A stretch of 46,590 nucleotides of DNA from Polaromonas sp. (GTDB lineage: Bacteria > Pseudomonadota > Gammaproteobacteria > Burkholderiales > Burkholderiaceae_C). Location: contig NZ_JABBPF010000036.1 in NCBI RefSeq assembly GCF_012927415.1, positions 1 to 46,590 on the forward strand, written 5' to 3'. The notes under the pieces were generated by a model. The model had not been told where the DNA came from. It did no database searches and worked only from the letters and a program-made list of their open reading frames with translations. The translations under genes were made by a program, and so were the position numbers. This document shows, one piece after another, positions 19,370 to 28,680 of the stretch (positions are counted from its first letter, which is position 1; each line of letters opens with the position of its first letter).

Positions 19370-19774
19370 TCAAACAGGGTTATTCAGATGTTCCACCACT
19401 ACAAAGCTGGCAGCGTAGTCGGTTTCATCAGTCACGGAAACATGGGCAGTGAGCTGGTGCGACTCAAACCAGTTCTTGAGCGCGCCATGCAACACGATTT
19501 GGGGTTTGCCGCTCGCGGCCTTGGCAATTTCGCAATGGCGCCAGGTCATGGGCATACGCATCCCGAGGCCAATCGCCTTGCTGAAAGCCTCTTTGGCTGA
19601 AAAGCGTGTGGCGAGGTAGCTGACGCCCCGGTCGGGCCAGCGCGCGCTGCGCGCCCTCCAGGTTTTGAGTTCGCCCTCGCTCAGGATTTTCTGCGCCAGG
19701 CGCTCACCGTGGCGATCAAGACTGGCGCGAATGCGGCGTATGTCGCAGATGTCCGTGCCGATGCCGTAAATCAT
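19370..19774 (-). CDS. acpS: Holo-[acyl-carrier-protein] synthase
   Basis: AcpS transfers the phosphopantetheine arm of CoA to the serine of acyl carrier protein. The 134-residue product starts [15 protein letters not shown], with the magnesium-binding D8, and has the second signature in [14 protein letters not shown] near residues 54-68. The start overlaps the pdxJ stop by one base (TGATG), the usual pdxJ-acpS order of proteobacteria. Its substrate acpP lies 13 kb upstream in the same strand block. Confidence 0.97.
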   Translation of the reverse strand: MIYGIGTDICDIRRIRASLDRHGERLAQKILSEGELKTWRARSARWPDRGVSYLATRFSAKEAFSKAIGLGMRMPMTWRHCEIAKAASGKPQIVLHGALKNWFESHQLTAHVSVTDETDYAASFVVVEHLNNPV

Positions 19775-20595
19775 CAGGAAGGCAGGACCGGCGCAAACGC
19801 CTCGTTGATGCAGCGCAGATAGTCCTTGACGGTGGCCGCGTAACCCAGCTCCAGCGCGTCGGCAATCAAGGCGTGGCCAATCGACACCTCCTGCACCCCG
19901 GGAACGGCATGCAGGAATTCCGTGAGGTTGTCACGATTGAGATCGTGACCCGCATTCACGCCCAGACCGACAGTTGCCGCTGCTTGCGCGGTCTGGACAA
20001 AGCGGCTCAAAGCCTTGTTTTTCGCGCTGCTGGACCAGCCGCTGGCGTAGCTTTCCGTGTAGAGCTCAACCCGGTCGGCGCCAACCGCTTTGGCGGCGGC
20101 CATCATTTCGGGAACAGGGTCCATGAACAGGCTCACCCGCACTCCCCGCGCCTGTGCCTGTTCAATGAGCGGCTTGAGTCGTTCGGCATCCTGCGGGAAG
20201 TTCCAGCCATGGTCGCTGGTTAACTGGTCTTCACTGTCGGGCACAAAAGTGCATTGATGCAGCGGCAGGCCCCTGGCGGACAGGTCGCGGACAAAATGCA
20301 TCAGATTTTGCAGGGGATTGCCTTCAATATTGAATTCGCAATGCGGCCAGTCCTTCATCAGTGCCGCCAGTTCGTACACGTCATCGGAACGAATATGCCG
20401 CTCGTCGGGCCGGGGATGGACAGTGATGCCCTGCGCACCGGACTGCAGACACAATTCGGCGGCGCGAGTCACGCTAGGAATATCAAGGTGGCGGGTATTG
20501 CGAAGCAACGCAACCTTGTTGACATTGACCGACAAGGCAGTCTTGCGGGCCCCGGGAGGGGTTGCCGGATGGTCGGGGTGAAATAGTGCAATCAT
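19774..20595 (-). CDS. pdxJ: Pyridoxine 5'-phosphate synthase
   Basis: PdxJ condenses 1-deoxyxylulose 5-phosphate with 3-amino-1-hydroxyacetone phosphate to make pyridoxine phosphate. The 273-residue product has [14 protein letters not shown] near residues 22-35, [23 protein letters not shown] and the late [12 protein letters not shown]. About 20 residues precede the first conserved strand, longer than in E. coli, so a later start is possible. It is followed by acpS with a one-base overlap. Confidence 0.97.
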   Translation of the reverse strand: MIALFHPDHPATPPGARKTALSVNVNKVALLRNTRHLDIPSVTRAAELCLQSGAQGITVHPRPDERHIRSDDVYELAALMKDWPHCEFNIEGNPLQNLMHFVRDLSARGLPLHQCTFVPDSEDQLTSDHGWNFPQDAERLKPLIEQAQARGVRVSLFMDPVPEMMAAAKAVGADRVELYTESYASGWSSSAKNKALSRFVQTAQAAATVGLGVNAGHDLNRDNLTEFLHAVPGVQEVSIGHALIADALELGYAATVKDYLRCINEAFAPVLPS

Positions 20596-20609
20596 GGCGG
20601 ATTTAACGG

Positions 20610-21359
20610 TTAAAGAGCTTGCAGGTCCATCATCATTTGCCGGGTTTTAAGAACCTTCACACCGCAATGGTAGTGCAGCAGGGCGCGCAGCTGGATTTTC
20701 AGCTCATTGAGGCCGGGTATGCACGCCCGAACGGTATCAGAAAACAAAGCTTTGTCACCGAGCGCCTGCTGCAATTCCTGCCAATGTGCGCCGGGCAGGC
20801 TGACGCGGTCGTCGTCATGCGCCTGCCGAAGGCCGGCCTCTGCCACCAGGACGTAGTGCGTGTCGGCATGCAAGGTGCGCAGCGTGGCCGTTTCAGTATC
20901 CAGCATGGGCAGCAAGCCAATGTCGCGTAGCAGACGCAACTCAAAAGCGCGCAGCGCCAGCTGCAGTGTGTCGCTGTTCTGGCTCGCCAGCAGTTGCACC
21001 GTGGCGGCGTAGGCGTCAAACAGCACCGGATGCGGGTCATCGCGTGCCAACAGGCGCATCAGCAACTCGTTGAGGTAGTAGCCCGACAACAGCGCGTCGC
21101 CAGTGGGCATCACATGGCCGCCCTGCCATTCGGCGCCTTTAAGGCTGCGGATTTCAGCGTCACCACCGAAGGCAACGTGCAGCAACTGCATCGGCAGCAG
21201 GATAGGCCGGAAGCTGGAGCTGGGTTTTTTGGCTCCCCGCGCCACCAGCGCCACTCGCCCATACTGGCGGGTGAACACGTCCAGGATCAGGCTGGACTCG
21301 CTCCAGTCGTAACGGTGCAGCACATAGGCGGGCTCGTTGCTGATTCGTTGGGTAGCCAC
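20610..21359 (-). CDS. recO: DNA repair protein RecO
   Basis: RecO helps load RecA onto gapped DNA in the RecFOR pathway. The 249-residue product begins with the OB-fold segment ([23 protein letters not shown]), followed by the helical part with [15 protein letters not shown] and [14 protein letters not shown]. No zinc-finger cysteine cluster is apparent, as is usual in proteobacterial RecO. It follows era by 100 bases and precedes pdxJ by 14. Confidence 0.95.
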   Translation of the reverse strand: MATQRISNEPAYVLHRYDWSESSLILDVFTRQYGRVALVARGAKKPSSSFRPILLPMQLLHVAFGGDAEIRSLKGAEWQGGHVMPTGDALLSGYYLNELLMRLLARDDPHPVLFDAYAATVQLLASQNSDTLQLALRAFELRLLRDIGLLPMLDTETATLRTLHADTHYVLVAEAGLRQAHDDDRVSLPGAHWQELQQALGDKALFSDTVRACIPGLNELKIQLRALLHYHCGVKVLKTRQMMMDLQAL

Positions 21360-21459
21360 GGCTCACGGCCTTAAGCCACCGGACGCAGCGCCACACCGGC
21401 CAGATTCAACCCCTGGGGCAGACGGCGAACGACACGAAGCGACTCGCGTTAGCCCTGTT

Positions 21460-22530
21460 TCACTCATAGCCGAAGGTTTTGACGCGCGCCTCGTCATCGG
21501 CCCAGCCGGAACGGACCTTGACCCAGATCTCCAGGAAAACTTTGCCGCCGGTAAGCACTTCGAGTTCGTGCCGCGCCTCCGTGCCTATGCGCTTGAGCTT
21601 TTCGCCCTTCTCGCCAATGATCATGCCCTTGTGACCGTCGCGCTCGACCACGATGGTGGCGGCAATCTTGCGCAGATTGCCTTCTTCTTCATACTGGTCG
21701 ATGATGACGGTCGAGGTATAGGGCAGTTCGTCACCGGTCAGGCGAAACAGCTTTTCGCGAATAATTTCGGCCGCCATGAAGCGGTCGCTGCGGTCAGTCA
21801 GTTCGTCGGCGCCGTACATCCAGGGTTGAACCGGAAGATATTTTTCGCAGATACCGAACAGCCGCTCGACGTCCTTGGCATTGTTGGCCGACATGGGAAC
21901 AAACTCGGCAAAGTTGTGACGCTCCTGCATGGACCTGAGCCAGGGCGCTATTTCCGCACGGCGATGGATCAGGTCAAACTTGTTGGCCAGCAATATTGCG
22001 GGGGTTTTTTCCGGCAGCAGTGCCAGCACTTTGGCGTCCGCGAGATTGAACTGGCCAGCCTCGACCACAAAAACGATCAAATCCACGTCATTCACCGCCC
22101 CCACTACCGTGCGGTTCAGCGAACGGTTCAGCGCATTGCCATGCCGGGTCTGAAAGCCGGGCGTGTCGACAAAGACAAACTGCGTGGCATCCCGCGTGCG
22201 CATACCCGTGATGCGGTGACGCGTGGTCTGCGCCTTGCGGGAGGTAATGCTGACTTTTTGGCCCACCAGAGCGTTGAGCAAGGTTGACTTGCCCACGTTG
22301 GGTTTGCCAACGATGGCAATCAGGCCGCAACGCTGTTCGCCAGCAGGCGCAGCGTTGCTGGCAACTTCTTCCGCCGGTAAGGCGGGCCCGCGCGACGGCA
22401 GTGCGTGGCTCAGCATTGCATCCAGCGCATCCTTGCTCTGCCCGGATTCGGTAGACGTTTTTGGCAGCGCAGCAGCGTCGTGTGGCGAAGTTTTCGCGGA
22501 CTGGTGGGGTTCTTTTTTTCCGGTGCTCAT
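21460..22530 (-). CDS. era: GTPase Era
   Basis: Era binds the 3' end of 16S rRNA and guides small-subunit assembly. The 356-residue product carries the P-loop GKPNVGKST (75-83), DTPG, the NKFDL specificity motif, and a C-terminal KH domain with [15 protein letters not shown]. The first about 65 residues are a Ser/Ala/Pro-rich extension missing from E. coli Era (301 residues). It lies 74 bases after rnc, the conserved lepB-rnc-era-recO order. Confidence 0.97.
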   Translation of the reverse strand: MSTGKKEPHQSAKTSPHDAAALPKTSTESGQSKDALDAMLSHALPSRGPALPAEEVASNAAPAGEQRCGLIAIVGKPNVGKSTLLNALVGQKVSITSRKAQTTRHRITGMRTRDATQFVFVDTPGFQTRHGNALNRSLNRTVVGAVNDVDLIVFVVEAGQFNLADAKVLALLPEKTPAILLANKFDLIHRRAEIAPWLRSMQERHNFAEFVPMSANNAKDVERLFGICEKYLPVQPWMYGADELTDRSDRFMAAEIIREKLFRLTGDELPYTSTVIIDQYEEEGNLRKIAATIVVERDGHKGMIIGEKGEKLKRIGTEARHELEVLTGGKVFLEIWVKVRSGWADDEARVKTFGYE

Positions 22531-22604
22531 AATCAGATTAATAGGGTTGGGCTGAGACCTCTTGAGACTTCTTCAAAGTTTCTGCAAAGGCCTGCAGCGA
22601 TGCG

Positions 22605-23306
22605 TCAGGAAGCGAGTGTCTTGACCAACAGCAGCATGGCCGCTGCCGCGGCCTGCTCACCGGCCCGACGTGACCCGCCAATCCCCCGCTCAGCGCGGCC
22701 AAATTCAGAGATTTCGCATTCCACATCAAATGTCTGCTGGTGCGCCGCGCCCATGGTACCCACGACCCGGTAGATTGGAAGGTTCATTTTTCGCCCCTGC
22801 AACCACTCCTGCAATTCGGTTTTCGGGTCTTTTCCAATCGCCTGCATCTGCGGATTGACTTCCACATCCCGGAACAGCCGGCGCACCAGCTGGTCGGCCT
22901 TGTCATAGCCTGCGTCCAGGTAAACAGCGCCTATCACCGCCTCCAGGGCATCGGCGAGGATGGATGGCCTTTTCTGGCCACCAGACCGGGCTTCGCCTTC
23001 GCCCAGCCGCAGCATTTCCGGCAAACCCAGTACGACGGCCAGCTTGTGAAGCGTGTCCTGCTTGACGAGATTGGCGCGGACCCGGGACAAATCACCCTCA
23101 GGCAATTCGCTCAGTTGCTCATACAGCAACCCGGCCACAGCCAGATTAAGCACCGAATCACCGAGGAATTCAATGCGTTCATTGTGGTCGGCCGAAAAGC
23201 TGCGATGCGTCAGGGCCTGTATCAGTAGCCGGGGATTGGCAAAATCATGTTCAAGCCGTTTTTGCAATGCCGGCAAATCCGGGCTTGATGGAGTGCTGGC
23301 TCGCAC
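22605..23306 (-). CDS. rnc: Ribonuclease III
   Basis: RNase III cuts double-stranded RNA, including rRNA precursors. The 233-residue product has the catalytic signature NERIEFLGDS (about 42-51) and the second acidic site in DALEAVIGAVYLDAG, then a double-stranded RNA-binding domain (DPKTELQEWLQGR... to the end). The start is GTG directly after the stop of the DUF4845 gene (TAAGTG), implying coupled translation. Confidence 0.97.
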   Translation of the reverse strand: MRASTPSSPDLPALQKRLEHDFANPRLLIQALTHRSFSADHNERIEFLGDSVLNLAVAGLLYEQLSELPEGDLSRVRANLVKQDTLHKLAVVLGLPEMLRLGEGEARSGGQKRPSILADALEAVIGAVYLDAGYDKADQLVRRLFRDVEVNPQMQAIGKDPKTELQEWLQGRKMNLPIYRVVGTMGAAHQQTFDVECEISEFGRAERGIGGSRRAGEQAAAAAMLLLVKTLAS

Positions 23307-23648
23307 TTACTTGGATCGACCGTTGTACTTGAGCAGCAGAAAGGCGGGGCCCGCCATATGAAGTTCGCGAGTATAAGCGAAGGCCACGACGGTCTTGTTG
23401 CCTTCCTTGGTGACTTCCAGGTCTTTTCCCGAAATCGAGGCGATGTCGTCAATCGCGGCGGCCTTGTCGAAGATGGATTTCACCTCTGCCACCGTGGTGC
23501 CATCTTTCGCCTTGTTCGCCGCCTTGGTGATGGCCTGGTATTCAATCAGCGTCGGCACCACCTGGGCGGCCAGAATACCGGTGCAGGCAACCACGCCGCC
23601 TACAAACAAAAGGCCGATAAAGGATATGCCCCGTTGCTGATTTTTCAT
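23307..23648 (-). CDS. DUF4845 membrane protein between lepB and rnc
   Basis: A 113-residue protein with one N-terminal membrane helix (GISFIGLLFVGGVVACTGILAAQVVPT, about residues 7-33) and a small soluble domain outside. The N-terminal RG-S-GLLF start resembles a pilin-like type III signal, but the family is known as DUF4845, typically lying between lepB and rnc in beta- and gammaproteobacteria. Function is not known. Its stop touches the rnc start. Confidence 0.85.
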   Translation of the reverse strand: MKNQQRGISFIGLLFVGGVVACTGILAAQVVPTLIEYQAITKAANKAKDGTTVAEVKSIFDKAAAIDDIASISGKDLEVTKEGNKTVVAFAYTRELHMAGPAFLLLKYNGRSK

Positions 23649-23718
23649 TTTTTATCCTGCTTGGAGAAATTTGGGGATTCAAGGCTTGGAGCTTCGCAGC
23701 CTCTGCCCAATACCGAAG

Positions 23719-24696
23719 TTAATTGAAAGACCCGATGCGTTTGAGGTTGCCGAAATTCATCCAAACGAAGAAAGCTTTACCGACGATGTTTTTCTCCGGC
23801 ACAAAGCCCCAATAGCGGGAGTCAAGCGAGTTGTCTCGGTTGTCACCCATCATGAAATACTGACCTTCCGGCACCTTGCAAACCACGCCCTCGCTACTGT
23901 ATCGGCAATTTTCCCTAAAAGGGAAATTGTCGGCTCCGGCAATGAATGCCGGGCGGTCATCGTCATTGAGCAGGCGGTAAGTCCGGCCGCCATTGGTTTC
24001 CTGAAACTGCTTGGCGTAGCGCAACACGTCTTCGTCAAAAAAATCAGCCAATGGGGTCTTCGGCAAAGGCTTGCCGTTGATGGTGAGCTTCTTGTTGAGA
24101 TAGGCCACCTCGTCACCGGGCACGCCTACCACGCGCTTGATGTAGTCGAGGCTGGGCTTGGGCGGGTAACGAAACACCATCACATCGCCGCGCTCGGGAT
24201 TGTGGTTGTCGAGCACCTTGATATTGAGCACCGGCAGGCGTAGCCCATAGTGAAATTTATTGACCAGAATCAGGTCATTTACCAGCAGCGTCGGAATCAT
24301 CGAGCCCGACGGGATTTTGAAGGGCTCAAACAGGAAGGAACGCAGCAGGAAAACAATGATGATGACCGGAAACAGCCCAGCGGTCCAGTCCAGCCACCAG
24401 GGCTGCATGATGAGCCGGCTTCCAACTTCACGGGTATTGTCGTCAACCTGGTTGATGCCCATTTTGGCCAGCTCGGCCTTGCGCTTCACGGCATTGGCTT
24501 CAAGCGCGAGAACAGCCTTGCGCCGCTGTGGCAAAAAGTAAAACTGCTCAGCCAGCCAATAGACGCCCGTCACCACCGTCGCCAGAAACAGCAGCAGCGA
24601 AAAGTTGCCCTCTACGATGCCGAAATACCACGCCGCGCCATAGCTTACGAATGCGGCCAGCACTACGGCGGTGATGGAACTCATTGCGCCGCGCAT
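23719..24696 (-). CDS. lepB: Signal peptidase I
   Basis: LepB removes signal peptides from exported proteins at the inner membrane. With the ATG at 24696 the product is 325 residues, with two membrane helices (about 8-25 and 33-50) and a third near 106-120. The catalytic dyad is S132 in PSGSM and K187 in YIKRVVGVPGDEV, 55 residues apart as in E. coli. Box E (GDNRDNSLDSRYWGFVP) is present. The start overlaps the lepA stop by one base. Confidence 0.97.
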   Translation of the reverse strand: MRGAMSSITAVVLAAFVSYGAAWYFGIVEGNFSLLLFLATVVTGVYWLAEQFYFLPQRRKAVLALEANAVKRKAELAKMGINQVDDNTREVGSRLIMQPWWLDWTAGLFPVIIIVFLLRSFLFEPFKIPSGSMIPTLLVNDLILVNKFHYGLRLPVLNIKVLDNHNPERGDVMVFRYPPKPSLDYIKRVVGVPGDEVAYLNKKLTINGKPLPKTPLADFFDEDVLRYAKQFQETNGGRTYRLLNDDDRPAFIAGADNFPFRENCRYSSEGVVCKVPEGQYFMMGDNRDNSLDSRYWGFVPEKNIVGKAFFVWMNFGNLKRIGSFN

Positions 24697-26507
24697 CAAT
24701 CTTCCACCTGCAATATGGCGAGGAAGGCCTCTTGAGGCACCTCCACCGAACCGATTTGTTTCATGCGTTTTTTACCCGCTTTTTGTTTTTCGAGGAGCTT
24801 GCGTTTGCGTGAAATGTCGCCGCCGTAACACTTGGCAATCACATTTTTCCGCAAAGCCTTGATTGTCTCACGCGCAATAACGTTGGCCCCAATGGCTGCC
24901 TGGATCGCCACGTCGAACTGCTGACGTGAAATGATTTCGCGCATTTTGGCCACCACAGCCCTTCCTCGGTAGGCTGACTGGCTGCGATGAACGATGATGG
25001 ATAAGGCATCGACTTTTTCGCCATTGAGCAAGATATCAACCTTGACCACATCGGAGGCGCGAAACTCCTTGAACTCATAGTCCATCGACGCATAGCCCCG
25101 CGAGACGGATTTAAGCTTGTCAAAGAAGTCGAGCACGATCTCGCCCAGCGGCATTTCGTAAGTCAGCATGACCTGTTTGCCGTGGTAAGCCATGTTCAAC
25201 TGCACGCCCCGTTTCAGATTGGCCAGTGTCATGACGGCGCCAACATAGTCTTGCGGCATGTATAGATGCACGGTGACGATGGGCTCGCGAATCTCGTTGA
25301 CCCGCCCGGCATCGGGGATTCTCGAGGGGTTCTCGACCCTGATGATTTCTCCGTCGGCCTTGAGCACTTCATACACCACGCTGGGCGCGGTCGTGATCAG
25401 GTCCTGATCAAACTCCCGCTCCAGCCTTTCCTGAACAATTTCCATGTGCAGCAAGCCAAGAAAGCCGCAGCGAAAGCCAAAACCAAGCGCCTCGCTGACC
25501 TCGGGCTCGTAATGCAGCGAAGCATCATTGAGCTTGAGCTTTTCAAGCGCATCGCGCAGCGACTCGTACTCGCTGGCTTCCGACGGATAAAGGCCGGCAA
25601 ATACCTGTGGCTGGATTTCCTTGAAACCCGGCAGTGCCTGAGTCGCAGTGAAAGCAGCGCCACCGCTGCCAGCCTTGATCTGGGTGACGGTGTCGCCTAC
25701 GCGCGCGGCCTGAAGTTCCTTGATGCCAGCAATCACAAAGCCCACCTCGCCGGCTTCGAGTGACTGGCGCGCTTCGGTGTGAGGCGTAAAGACACCGAGT
25801 TGCTCTGCGCTGTAAGTTGCTTCGCTGGCCATCAGCTTGATGCGGTCGCCCTTGGCCAGACGGCCATCTACCACGCGCACCAGCATGACGACGCCTACAT
25901 AAGCGTCGTACCAGCTGTCAATAATCATCGCGCGCAGGGCGCCGTCGGGGTTGCCCTTGGGCGCCGGGATGAGGGCCACCACGGCTTCGAGAATCTCGTC
26001 AATGCCCATGCCGGTCTTGGCGCTGCAGGGAATCGCATCGGTTGCATCAATGCCGATCACTTCCTCGATTTCCTGCTTCGCGTTTTCGGGGTCAGCCTGC
26101 GGCAAATCCATTTTGTTGAGCACCGGCACGACCGTCACGCCGAGGTCGAGCGCGGTATAACAATTTGCCACGGTCTGCGCTTCAACACCCTGACTTGCAT
26201 CCACTACCAGCAACGCACCCTCACACGCAGATAGTGAGCGACTGACTTCATATGAAAAGTCAACGTGGCCCGGTGTGTCGATCAGGTTGAGGTTGTAAAC
26301 CTCGCCGTCTCGTGCCTTGTAGTTCAGCGAAGCGGTCTGCGCCTTGATGGTTATTCCACGTTCTTTCTCGATGTCCATCGAGTCGAGAACCTGCGCACTC
26401 ATCTCGCGATCCTGCAAGCCTCCGCAACGCTGGATGAGCCGGTCTGCCAGCGTGGATTTACCGTGATCAATGTGCGCAATGATCGAAAAGTTTCGGATGT
26501 GATTCAT
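24696..26507 (-). CDS. lepA: Elongation factor 4 (LepA)
   Basis: LepA is a ribosomal GTPase related to EF-G, implicated in back-translocation and initiation or assembly. The 603-residue product starts [20 protein letters not shown] with the P-loop at 11-19, has [16 protein letters not shown] and NKMDLP, and ends with the LepA-specific C-terminal domain ([23 protein letters not shown]). The ATG at 26507 is preferred to the TTG before it. A terminator lies 71 bases upstream, so lepA may start from its own promoter or read through. Confidence 0.98.
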   Translation of the reverse strand: MNHIRNFSIIAHIDHGKSTLADRLIQRCGGLQDREMSAQVLDSMDIEKERGITIKAQTASLNYKARDGEVYNLNLIDTPGHVDFSYEVSRSLSACEGALLVVDASQGVEAQTVANCYTALDLGVTVVPVLNKMDLPQADPENAKQEIEEVIGIDATDAIPCSAKTGMGIDEILEAVVALIPAPKGNPDGALRAMIIDSWYDAYVGVVMLVRVVDGRLAKGDRIKLMASEATYSAEQLGVFTPHTEARQSLEAGEVGFVIAGIKELQAARVGDTVTQIKAGSGGAAFTATQALPGFKEIQPQVFAGLYPSEASEYESLRDALEKLKLNDASLHYEPEVSEALGFGFRCGFLGLLHMEIVQERLEREFDQDLITTAPSVVYEVLKADGEIIRVENPSRIPDAGRVNEIREPIVTVHLYMPQDYVGAVMTLANLKRGVQLNMAYHGKQVMLTYEMPLGEIVLDFFDKLKSVSRGYASMDYEFKEFRASDVVKVDILLNGEKVDALSIIVHRSQSAYRGRAVVAKMREIISRQQFDVAIQAAIGANVIARETIKALRKNVIAKCYGGDISRKRKLLEKQKAGKKRMKQIGSVEVPQEAFLAILQVED

Positions 26508-26571
26508 CAACGGGAACGCCTAAGTGCTTGTTTGTATTGCGAAGAGATGAAAAGCCAATCGCGATGGCCAT

Positions 26572-26637
26572 AAAAAAGGGCGCGTCTCGATGTGACGCGC
26601 CCTGAACCAACAATCTATGGCAACTGCGATAGTTGGA
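26572..26637 (-). ncRNA. Candidate small RNA or lepA leader RNA
   Basis: On the minus strand a TACAAT -10 (26643-26648) is followed about 6 bases on by a 66-nt segment. It would fold into two hairpins: CCAACTATC/GATTGTTGG (26607-26636, one mismatch) and the terminator stem at 26578-26602, ending in a T-run. This is the layout of a compact bacterial small RNA. No convincing -35 is seen (CTATTC at 17-bp spacing). The alternative is an attenuated leader of lepA, whose ATG is 65 bases further on. Confidence 0.45.
26578..26602 (-). terminator. Intrinsic terminator upstream of lepA
   Basis: On the minus strand GGGCGCGTC-ACATCGA-GACGCGCCC forms a perfect 9-bp GC-rich stem with a 7-base loop, directly followed by TTTTTT. 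This is a textbook Rho-independent terminator for minus-strand transcription. It lies about 490 bases after the degP stop and 71 bases before lepA, so it separates the rpoE-degP transcript from the lepA-era group unless read through. Confidence 0.85.
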
Positions 26638-26642
26638 GCTTC

Positions 26643-26648
26643 ATTGTA
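26643..26648 (-). promoter_or_regulatory. -10 element of the candidate small RNA
   Basis: TACAAT on the minus strand differs from TATAAT by one base and stands 6-7 bases before the first hairpin. The -35 region at 16-18 spacing is weak (CTATTC), so an activator or extended element would be needed. This could also serve lepA. Confidence 0.4.
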
Positions 26649-26695
26649 GGCAAAAAGCCGCCAGCGAATAGTCCCAAAACGGCCATATTTTTGTC

Positions 26696-26738
26696 GTTGC
26701 AGGCTTGCAACAAGAAACTTATACACAACTTATTCACA
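26696..26738. promoter_or_regulatory. Tandem DnaA-box-like 9-mers with adjacent palindrome
   Basis: TTATACACA (26719-26727) and TTATTCACA (26730-26738) are direct repeats with starts 11 bases apart, both close to the DnaA box TTATNCACA. A perfect palindrome GTTGCA-GGCT-TGCAAC (26696-26711) sits 7 bases away, and TGTGGGCAA at 26767-26775 is a weak inverted box. The surroundings are AT-rich. They lie about 60-100 bases upstream of the candidate small-RNA start. DnaA binding is inferred from consensus only. Confidence 0.45.
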
Positions 26739-27093
26739 ATTTTATACTGTTTGGCTTTGGGTAACTTGTGGGCAATCCGTAGATTGGCACTGATTAGAAC
26801 TAATCTCTCGAAAATACCGCCAGTCATCAAAATCGACACAGCCAATCCAGTCACAAATTCTGATTTATTTTAACCAAACTTGGTATCAATCGTGATTTCA
26901 TGTTAGCGAACACCAACAAGAAAACCAGCAAAACCCTGCCCGTTTAACGACTTTTCAAAATTTGCTTTTGAATGCTGGTGCACTTTAAGAAATCAAGCTT
27001 TCTGGACTTCTGGAAACCTTCAAAACTCACGGCGCCCTTAGAGAAACCCGGCAACGGATCTGCTGGGTGCGGTCAACCGAGAGTAGGGAGAAA

Positions 27094-28551
27094 TCAACGC
27101 GTCGGCTTGATCACCGCATACTGGGCAAACTCACCACGCCGTACTAGCACCGTCACGGGTTTGGCCTTGCCAGCTTTGAGCAGCGCAGCTTCAAACTCTT
27201 TCACACTGGTGATTTCAGCGTTTGCCATCTGGATAATCACATCACCCTCACGCAGACCAGCCTTGGCCGCCGCACCTTCGACCGCGTCAACTTTGACGCC
27301 GCCCTTGATCTTGAGTTCTTTTTTCTGGGTGTCGTTTACCTCGCTGACGGCGAGGCCCAGCGCATTTGAGGGGATTGCCACAGGTGGCGCGGCCTCTGTT
27401 CCTGACACCTTTCGGGCAGGCTTTTCGGCTTCGACTTCTGCAATCGCAACCGACAGGTCCTTGGTCGCACCGCGCCTGAATACGGTCACGACAGCCTTGG
27501 TGCCGGGCTTCACGTTGCCGACCATGCGGGGAAGGTCGCTGGCTTTCTCAATCGGCCTGCCGTCAAACTTGATGATAATGTCGCCAGCTTCCATACCGGC
27601 TTTCTCTGCGGGTGCTCCGCTTTCAATTCCCCTTACCAGCGCGCCCTGCGCTTTGCCCAGACCAATGGACTCGGCCACGTCTTTGGTAACCTGGTCAATC
27701 TGCACACCGATGCGTCCGCGCGTAACCTTGCCGCTGTTGCGCAGCTGGTCGGATACACGCGTCGCCTCGTCAATCGGGATTGCAAAGGAAATACCCTGAA
27801 AGCCTCCAGAGCGGGAATAGATCTGGCTATTGATACCCACCACCTCTCCGCGCATGTTGATCAGCGGACCACCCGAGTTGCCCGGATTGATGGCCACATC
27901 GGTCTGGATGAAAGGCAGGTAGTCGCCGGTATCACGCTGTTTGGCACTCACAATGCCTGCGGTCACCGTGTTTTCCAGGCCAAACGGCGAACCGATGGCC
28001 ATTACCCATTCACCGACCTTCAGGCGATTGATGTCACCGATTTTTACGGCGGGCAAGCCTGTTGCATCGATCTTTACCACCGCCACGTCGCTGCGCTTGT
28101 CAGTCCCGATGATTTTGGCCTTGAATTCACGCTTGTCGGGCAGGGTAACCATGACTTCATCAGCGCCCTCGACCACATGTGCATTGGTCATGACAAAACC
28201 GTCAGTGGTAAGAATGAAGCCAGAGCCCACGCCGCGAGGCTGATCTTCATCGGGCTGGGCCCGGTCTGGTCGCGGGGCGCGGGGCATATTGGGTGGAACG
28301 GGAATGCCGAAACGCTTGAAAAATTCAAGCATTTGCTCGTCGACACCGCCCGCAGTCGACGCTTTGACTTTTTCCAGGGTGCGGATGTTGACCACCGAGG
28401 GCCCCACCTGCTCAACGAGATCCGTGAAGTCGGGCAGTGTGCGGTTTTGCGCCCAGACGGGGGTCACGGGAAGTACGGCAACCGTGGTGGCTATGGCCAT
28501 CACACTGGCAGCCAGGAAAGGTCGCAAGGGTTTCAAGTTCAATTCAAGCAT
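27094..28551 (-). CDS. degP: DegP/MucD-type periplasmic serine protease
   Basis: A Do-family protease and chaperone for misfolded envelope proteins. The 485-residue product has a signal peptide to about A34 (PVWA), a trypsin-like domain with the complete triad H125 (TNAHVVEG), D155 (RSDVAVVKID) and S226 (GNSGGPL), and two PDZ domains (about 275-365 and 395-480). Its place after rpoE-rseA-mucB matches mucD (algW-like) operons, so RpoE control is likely though no sigma-E promoter is identified here. Confidence 0.95.
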   Translation of the reverse strand: MLELNLKPLRPFLAASVMAIATTVAVLPVTPVWAQNRTLPDFTDLVEQVGPSVVNIRTLEKVKASTAGGVDEQMLEFFKRFGIPVPPNMPRAPRPDRAQPDEDQPRGVGSGFILTTDGFVMTNAHVVEGADEVMVTLPDKREFKAKIIGTDKRSDVAVVKIDATGLPAVKIGDINRLKVGEWVMAIGSPFGLENTVTAGIVSAKQRDTGDYLPFIQTDVAINPGNSGGPLINMRGEVVGINSQIYSRSGGFQGISFAIPIDEATRVSDQLRNSGKVTRGRIGVQIDQVTKDVAESIGLGKAQGALVRGIESGAPAEKAGMEAGDIIIKFDGRPIEKASDLPRMVGNVKPGTKAVVTVFRRGATKDLSVAIAEVEAEKPARKVSGTEAAPPVAIPSNALGLAVSEVNDTQKKELKIKGGVKVDAVEGAAAKAGLREGDVIIQMANAEITSVKEFEAALLKAGKAKPVTVLVRRGEFAQYAVIKPTR

Positions 28552-28622
28552 CGTCAGCCTCGTCGTAAATAATCGGGGTCAGCAAGCCGGCCATGCCGGT
28601 AAAAAAAATCGGCGGGACAAAA

Positions 28623-28680
28623 ACAAGCACCGCCAGGCGGCAAACTTCTTGCGAAGTAGCAACAGCATTCTTGCTTGTTT
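28623..28680 (-). promoter_or_regulatory. Structured mucB-degP junction
   Basis: On the minus strand AACAAGCA (28673-28680) and TGCTTGTT (28623-28630) are perfect 8-base arms. They enclose the inner hairpins ACTTC-GCAA-GAAGT (28645-28658) and CCGCC-T-GGCGG, and are followed by TTTG. The outer arm overlaps the mucB stop. It looks like a multibranched attenuator or RNA-processing element between mucB and degP. The T-run is short, so termination would be partial. Confidence 0.35.

Larger units (their letters stand above)
26508..27093. other. 586-bp intergenic region between degP and lepA
   Basis: No credible protein gene is found here; short frames lack ribosome sites and family features. The region contains, from lepA outward, an intrinsic terminator, a candidate small RNA with a -10 element, a GTTGCA palindrome and two tandem DnaA-box-like 9-mers, each listed separately. 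The part from about 26780 to 27093, next to the degP stop, shows no structure I can name. Confidence 0.6.

Noticed and set aside
21337-22287. 316-residue plus-strand frame opposite era
   Set aside because: Fully antisense to era, with no domain features; produced by GC-rich third positions.
26696-26738. Chromosome origin of replication
   Set aside because: Only two good DnaA-like boxes, no AT-rich 13-mers or dnaA/gidA/parAB genes nearby.
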